Origin: Noviherbaspirillum sp. | GTDB taxonomy: Bacteria > Pseudomonadota > Gammaproteobacteria > Burkholderiales > Burkholderiaceae | Direction: 5' to 3' | Length of the DNA stretch: 9,026 nucleotides | Assembly (NCBI GenBank): GCA_028292785.1 | Contig: JAQGLQ010000094.1 | Location: 1 to 9,026 of the forward strand | Shown here: one piece after another, positions 6,314 through 9,026 of the stretch | How the letters are laid out: each line of letters opens with the position of its first letter | How positions within the stretch are numbered: position 1 is the stretch's first letter | Notes under the pieces: model-generated | Databases searched by the model: none | What the model was told of the DNA's origin: nothing | The model's input: the letters and a program-made list of their open reading frames with translations, nothing else | Translations under genes and position numbers: made by a program

Positions 6314-7306
6314 ATGCCTAAACTTCAACTCAGCCTTTCCTGTACCGGCTACGACCGCGTACGGCCCTTGTTCGACGGACGCGTGCAGATCGAGGGCGTG
6401 GACCTGATTCCAAGCGCGATCGAACCGGAAGAAGGATTCCACCGCGCCTTCAAGTTCGGCGAATTCGACATCGCCGAACTGTCGATCAGCAGCCATACCC
6501 TGACCGTCTCGCGCGGGGAAAACGACTATGTCGGCCTTCCCGTCATGGTGTCGCGCGTGTTCCGCCAATCGGGCTTTTACATCCGCACCGACCGCGGCAT
6601 TCGCAGCCCGCAAGACTTGCGCGGCAAGAAGATCGGACTGCGCGGCTATCAGATCACCGCCAATACCTGGATGCGCGGCATCCTGCAGGATGAGTACGGC
6701 GTCAGGCCTGAGGAGATCCACTGGCGGCGCGGCGGCATCGAAGAGCCGGGACAAGGCGAGCATGCGGTGCTCAGGCTGCCGCCGGGCATCGAGCTGCAGG
6801 ATATCCCCGCCGACCGGACACTGTCCGGCATGCTCGAATCGGGAGAACTCGATGGCGTCATCAATCCGCGCGCGCCTTCCTGCTTCCTGCGCGGGGCGCC
6901 GCATGTGGCGCGCCTGTTTCAGGACTACCGCGCAGAGGAGGAAGGCTATTTCCGTCGCACCGGCATCTTTCCGATCATGCACATCATCGGCATCCGCAAG
7001 TCGCTGGTCGAAAAGCATCCGTGGCTGCCGGTGAATGTCTACAAGGGTTTTCTCGCCGCCAAGCAAATCGCGGAAAAGGAACTCAACGAGATCGGGCATC
7101 TGATGGTCGCCTTGCCGTGGCTGATTCATGAGTTCAATGCGACTCGTGCACTGATGGGCGAGGATTACTGGCCATACGGCTTTGCGGAAAACCGCAAGGT
7201 GCTCGATGCGTTTACGCGCTATCACTTCGAGCAGGGACTGTCGGTGCGCAAGGTGGCGTCGGAGGAATTGTTTGCGCCGTCGACCTTGAATCTGTCGAAG
7301 CTGTAG
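6314..7306 (+). CDS. 4,5-dihydroxyphthalate decarboxylase-family protein (Pht5-like)
   Basis: The protein has 330 residues. The opening LSLSCTGYDRVRPLFDGRV (6-24), EGVDLIPS (27-34), EFDIAELSISSHTLTVSRG (50-68), GLPVMVSRVFRQSGFYIR (74-91), DLRGKKIGLRGYQITANTWMRG (101-122) and the C-terminal EDYWPYGF (283-290) resemble this family. The fold is that of a periplasmic binding protein, but no signal peptide precedes it, consistent with a cytoplasmic enzyme that decarboxylates 4,5-dihydroxyphthalate to protocatechuate in known cases. Many relatives are annotated only as substrate-binding proteins, so catalysis is not certain. I set the start at ATG 6314, where the homologous MPKL-type N-terminus begins. 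An in-frame ATG at 6236 would overlap the upstream gene. The Shine-Dalgarno before 6314 is weak, so translation may depend on coupling across the 29-bp gap. It is the last operon gene. Confidence 0.85.
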   Translation: MPKLQLSLSCTGYDRVRPLFDGRVQIEGVDLIPSAIEPEEGFHRAFKFGEFDIAELSISSHTLTVSRGENDYVGLPVMVSRVFRQSGFYIRTDRGIRSPQDLRGKKIGLRGYQITANTWMRGILQDEYGVRPEEIHWRRGGIEEPGQGEHAVLRLPPGIELQDIPADRTLSGMLESGELDGVINPRAPSCFLRGAPHVARLFQDYRAEEEGYFRRTGIFPIMHIIGIRKSLVEKHPWLPVNVYKGFLAAKQIAEKELNEIGHLMVALPWLIHEFNATRALMGEDYWPYGFAENRKVLDAFTRYHFEQGLSVRKVASEELFAPSTLNLSKL

Positions 7307-7314
7307 GGCTTGCG

Positions 7315-7340
7315 CCCTTCTCCCGCGGACGGGAGAAGGG
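7315..7340. terminator. Perfect 11-bp hairpin between convergent genes
   Basis: CCCTTCTCCCG (7315-7325) pairs perfectly with CGGGAGAAGGG (7330-7340) around the tetraloop CGGA. It starts 9 bp after the stop codon of the operon's last gene and ends 10 bp before the stop codon of receptor C on the opposite strand, so it can serve both converging transcripts. It lacks a U-tract on either side, so it may block exonucleases or be a dispersed intergenic repeat instead of a classic intrinsic terminator. Confidence 0.65.
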
Positions 7341-7350
7341 AATCATGCAT

Positions 7351-8322
7351 CTAATCCAGCGTCGTTCCGGTCTGCCGTATCACGGCGCCCCAGCGCTCGC
7401 TATCCTGCTTCATGACCTGCGACAGTTCGGTCGGCGTGCTGCCGATCGCGAGCGCGCTCAGGTCCTGCAGGCGCTTGGCGATCTCGGGCTGCTTCATGAT
7501 GTCGGAGACCGCGGCGGACAGCTTGTTGACAATAGCGGGCGGCGTCTTCGGCGGCGCCACCATATTGTTCGAGGTCATCGAGACGAAGCCCGGCAGGGTT
7601 TCGGCCACGGTGGGTACATTCGGCAGCGAGGGGTTGCGCTTGTCGCTGCCCACCGCGAGCGCCTTCACCTTGCCGGTGCGGATATGCGGCACGGCCGCGC
7701 TGATCTCGACGAACATGACATCGACCTGGCCGCCGAGCAGGTCGGCGATAGCCGGGCCGCTGCCCTTGTAGGGAACGTGCGTCAGCTTGGTGCCGGTCAT
7801 CGACTTGAACATTTCGGCGGTGAGGTGGGCGGTGGTGCCGTTGCCTTGCGAGGCATAGTTCAGCTTGTCGGGATTGGCTTTGGCATGGTCGATCAGTTGC
7901 CTTACATTGTCGACGGGAAGTTTCGTGCTGACGACCAATACATTGGGGCTGGCCGAAATCATCGAGACCGGCACGAACTGATCGGGATCGAAACCCAGTT
8001 TTGAATACAGGCTCTTGTTGATGACCAGTGGCGGCGGCGGCGTGACCAGCAGCGTGTAGCCATCGGGGGCGGAACGGTATACCGCTTCGGCGCCGATATT
8101 GCCGCCGGCGCCGCCGCGATGCTCGACCACCACCGGTTGACCCCATTTCGCCTGCAGCTTGTCGGCGACGATGCGGGCCACCACGTCGGTTCCTCCGCCG
8201 GGCGGGAATGGAACGACGATCTTGATCAGCTTGGATGGGTATTCCTGCGCATGGGCGACGCCTGCGGCTGCAAGCATTGCGAGTGCGGACAAGACGGTGC
8301 GGACCGATTGTGAGCGTTTCAT
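7351..8322 (-). CDS. Bug/TctC-family tripartite tricarboxylate receptor (receptor C)
   Basis: The 323-residue product starts at the ATG at 8322-8320, preceded by AGGAGA. The frame stays open further upstream to 8445, but that part lacks family similarity and would bury the signal peptide. The signal peptide ends at AHA (residue 25), giving a periplasmic protein. Family motifs are VVPFPPGGGTDVVAR (36-50), VVEHRGGAGG, SAPDGYTLLV, QGNGTTAHLTAEMF, HVPYKGSGPAI and NVPTVAETLPGF. It is clearly more distant from receptors A and B, with GGGTD in place of GGSPD and no QTVPA. It probably has a different ligand. It is a single gene convergent with the operon, with its own intergenic promoter region, so its link to the decarboxylases is uncertain. 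No permease gene adjoins it. Confidence 0.95.
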   Translation of the reverse strand: MKRSQSVRTVLSALAMLAAAGVAHAQEYPSKLIKIVVPFPPGGGTDVVARIVADKLQAKWGQPVVVEHRGGAGGNIGAEAVYRSAPDGYTLLVTPPPPLVINKSLYSKLGFDPDQFVPVSMISASPNVLVVSTKLPVDNVRQLIDHAKANPDKLNYASQGNGTTAHLTAEMFKSMTGTKLTHVPYKGSGPAIADLLGGQVDVMFVEISAAVPHIRTGKVKALAVGSDKRNPSLPNVPTVAETLPGFVSMTSNNMVAPPKTPPAIVNKLSAAVSDIMKQPEIAKRLQDLSALAIGSTPTELSQVMKQDSERWGAVIRQTGTTLD

Positions 8323-8325
8323 ATG

Positions 8326-8331
8326 TCTCCT
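8326..8331 (-). promoter_or_regulatory. Ribosome binding site of receptor C
   Basis: TCTCCT on the plus strand reads AGGAGA on the minus strand, 3 nt before the ATG at 8322. Together with the signal peptide that starts there, it decides the start codon against the longer open frame reaching 8445. Confidence 0.75.
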
Positions 8332-8353
8332 GTTTCGATGATTAAGGTTGCAG

Positions 8354-8367
8354 CAGCAATTATGCTG
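8354..8367. promoter_or_regulatory. Short dyad over a possible -10 element for receptor C
   Basis: CAGCA (8354-8358) and TGCTG (8363-8367) are perfect complements around ATTA. On the minus strand the centre reads CATAAT (8364-8359), 5 of 6 to the -10 consensus, and sits about 37 bp before the receptor C start codon. I see no good -35 at 16-18 bp spacing, so a promoter here would be weak or activator-dependent. Confidence 0.3.
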
Positions 8368-8384
8368 ACAAACCGGACTTCCTG

Positions 8385-8412
8385 CATTGGACGGATAAAA
8401 CGATGACCAATG
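8385..8412. promoter_or_regulatory. CATTGG-N16-CCAATG inverted repeat, candidate operator
   Basis: CATTGG (8385-8390) and CCAATG (8407-8412) form a perfect 6-bp dyad with half-site centres 22 bp apart, about two helical turns. This fits a dimeric regulator on one face of the DNA. It lies in the 261-bp gap between receptor C (minus) and the YbhB-like gene (plus), upstream of the possible -10 element of receptor C. The core ATTG/CAAT is also what repeats at 1238-1269, but so short a core may match by chance. A small GC hairpin (8484-8496) is the only other structure I noted in the gap. Confidence 0.35.
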
Positions 8413-8583
8413 GATAGTTTCATTGTCGCGAACCTGACGAGGCAATTACTTGTCTATCAAAAATCACAGGTGCGCCAATGCGTCGCCGGATCGGCGCCTT
8501 TGTGTACGACAGGAAATCAATTTTTGTTGATGTGACGCAGCAACGAGATCAAGCGCCAGCAAACTTCGACAGGAGGAATGGTC

Positions 8584-9026
8584 ATGCTCGAAAAACTCCC
8601 GGATGCGATCGGCCATGCCTTGCGAAATCGGCGAGCCGGACTCGAAAACATCGCATTCAACCTGATCGACCTGCGCGCCGGCACGGCTGCAATCGAAGTA
8701 AGCAGCCTCGCCTTTAATGATCATGCCCCGATACCCGAGCAATACACCGCGGACGGCGCCGGCACGTCGCCGCCGTTGGAGTGGACCGGCATTCCGGCGG
8801 GTGCGGCGTCGCTGCTGCTCATCGTCGAGGACGCCGACGCACCGACTCCCCATCCGCTGGTGCATGCGATCGCGGTCGATCTGGCGCCGCATGATGGCTC
8901 CCTGCCGGAAGGCGCGCTGATGGGGGCGGAGCCCGACGCCGTGCTCAAGCTCGGGAGAAACTCGTATCTGCAGGCCAGTTGGCTGCCGCCCGATCCGCCG
9001 CCCGGCCATGGCATCCATCGCTATGC
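8584..9026 (+). CDS. YbhB/YbcL-family (PEBP / Raf kinase inhibitor-like) protein, C-terminus cut by window edge
   Basis: The frame is open for 147 residues to the window edge. AGGAGG at 8571-8576 lies 7 nt before the ATG and is a near-ideal ribosome site. From about residue 38 the sequence matches phosphatidylethanolamine-binding-protein homologues: FNDHAPIPEQYTADGAGTSPPLEW (44-67), the ligand-site EDADAPTPHPLVHA (82-95) equivalent to the DPDAP motif, and GHGIHRY (141-147) equivalent to GxHRY. An extension of about 38 residues (MLEKLPDAIGHALRNRRAGL onward) precedes the domain, and no signal peptide is seen. The family has a conserved anion-binding pocket, but its bacterial function is poorly defined. 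The gene is divergent from receptor C. I see no functional link to the decarboxylase operon. Confidence 0.9.
   Translation, partial: MLEKLPDAIGHALRNRRAGLENIAFNLIDLRAGTAAIEVSSLAFNDHAPIPEQYTADGAGTSPPLEWTGIPAGAASLLLIVEDADAPTPHPLVHAIAVDLAPHDGSLPEGALMGAEPDAVLKLGRNSYLQASWLPPDPPPGHGIHRY

Noticed and set aside
8323..8445. N-terminal extension of receptor C by 41 codons
   Set aside because: It would place non-homologous residues before a clear signal peptide, and AGGAGA sits directly before the ATG at 8322.
8464..9018. A 184-codon minus-strand frame opposite the YbhB-like gene
   Set aside because: No family features. The plus strand carries a strong AGGAGG site and PEBP motifs.

Overview
The window looks like a GC-rich chromosomal stretch from a betaproteobacterium, most likely Burkholderiales. 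The main reason is three separate tripartite-tricarboxylate (Bug/TctC) periplasmic receptors within 9 kb, an expansion typical of that order. I cannot name genus or species from sequence alone. No rRNA, tRNA, transposase, integrase or CRISPR array is visible.

Layout. (1) 1-934, minus strand: Bug receptor A, cut by the left edge just before its C-terminus. (2) 935-1489: a gene-free, partly AT-rich divergent control region. It holds a strong sigma70-like promoter (TTGACC, 17 bp, TATAGT), a cluster of ATTG/CAAT motifs over its -35 box, and a hairpin covering the Shine-Dalgarno of the next gene. (3) 1490-7306, plus strand: five closely spaced genes (gaps 39, 37, 36 and 29 bp), probably one operon: an MFS transporter, Bug receptor B, a UbiD-family prenylated-FMN decarboxylase with its catalytic residues intact, an exported AfuA/COG1840-like solute-binding protein, and a cytoplasmic protein of the 4,5-dihydroxyphthalate decarboxylase (Pht5-like) family. 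(4) 7315-7340: a perfect 11-bp hairpin between the convergent operon end and the next gene. (5) 7351-8322, minus strand: Bug receptor C. (6) 8323-8583: a divergent intergenic region with a CATTGG/CCAATG dyad. (7) 8584-9026, plus strand: a YbhB/YbcL-type phosphatidylethanolamine-binding-protein homologue, cut by the right edge.

How the genes may work together (inference). The operon combines uptake functions with two unrelated types of decarboxylase: a UbiD enzyme, whose family acts on aromatic or alpha,beta-unsaturated acids, and a Pht5-family protein. The simplest reading is a catabolic module for an aromatic or polycarboxylic acid. The receptors would capture the substrate, the MFS protein would carry it across the inner membrane, and one or both decarboxylases would remove carboxyl groups. 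No ring dioxygenase, CoA ligase, UbiX flavin prenyltransferase, TctA/TctB permease or ABC permease/ATPase is in view, so the pathway is incomplete here and the substrate is unknown. The receptors are orphans within this window.
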